Source: CAG-877 sp963660495
GTDB lineage: Bacteria > Bacillota_I > Bacilli_A > RF39 > UBA660
DNA: 6,356 nt
NCBI GenBank assembly: GCA_963660495.1
Contig: CAVKYO010000080.1
Span: 1-6,356 of the forward strand
Direction: 5' to 3'
The notes below the pieces were generated by a model. That model saw only the letters and a list, made by a program, of their open reading frames with translations. It did not search any database and was not told the DNA's origin. Position numbers and translations under genes: made by a program. Shown in pieces: positions 6,347 to 6,356 of the stretch; the stretch's first letter is position 1; each line of letters opens with the position of its first letter.

Positions 6347-6352
6347 TATAAT
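6347..6352 (+). promoter_or_regulatory. Possible -10 element for a gene beyond the right edge
   Basis: TATAAT is a perfect -10 hexamer about 60 bases after holA, but no acceptable -35 lies 16-18 bases upstream and the TG extension is absent. The rest of 6286-6356 holds no open frame with a start and ribosome binding site; GGGGGAG at 6320-6326 is followed by no usable start codon. Confidence 0.2.
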
Positions 6353-6356
6353 AAAT

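Noticed and set aside
1..6356. Mobile element, CRISPR array, tRNA or rRNA gene
   Set aside because: No transposase or integrase, no regularly spaced direct repeats, no terminal inverted repeats and no cloverleaf-forming segment was seen. All sizeable regions are explained by housekeeping genes or the T-box leader.

Overview
The window is a very AT-rich stretch of a Bacillota-type genome. Tryptophan is written TGG, stops are TAA or TAG, and strong AAGGAGG-type ribosome binding sites precede most genes. A T-box leader, the AlaS subtype, and a PerM-family permease just upstream of alaS (the yrrI-alaS neighbourhood of Bacillus subtilis) all point to Bacillota. An uncultured gut-type member of the Bacilli/Mollicutes-like lineages is my best guess, but that placement is inference.

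Layout, left to right: (1) the first 38 codons of a YigZ/IMPACT-family gene running leftward off the window; (2) a short divergent intergenic region with an extended -10 promoter facing right; (3) a complete AI-2E/PerM-family membrane protein gene (202-1365); (4) a compact alanine-type T-box leader that begins on the permease stop codon, with specifier GCU, a GGUG distal loop, the UGGU acceptor-binding bulge and an expression platform next to a strong ribosome binding site; (5) two small P-loop kinase-like genes (1558-2094 and 2098-2649); (6) alaS, complete (2664-5357); (7) holA, the DNA polymerase III delta subunit (5344-6285), overlapping the end of alaS; (8) 71 bases of noncoding tail.

The four genes after the leader are tightly packed (gaps of 3 and 14 bases, then a 14-base overlap), so they probably form one alanine-responsive transcription unit. 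When uncharged tRNA-Ala builds up, the leader should switch on AlaS, together with two uncharacterised nucleotide-binding proteins and a clamp-loader subunit. The oddest points are that the T-box is separated from alaS by the two kinase genes, and that the 3' strand of its antiterminator is an exact 8-base complement of the first gene's ribosome binding site. The second point suggests translational control in addition to, or instead of, transcription attenuation. The core genes are conserved housekeeping families. I see no mobile element, CRISPR array or defence system.
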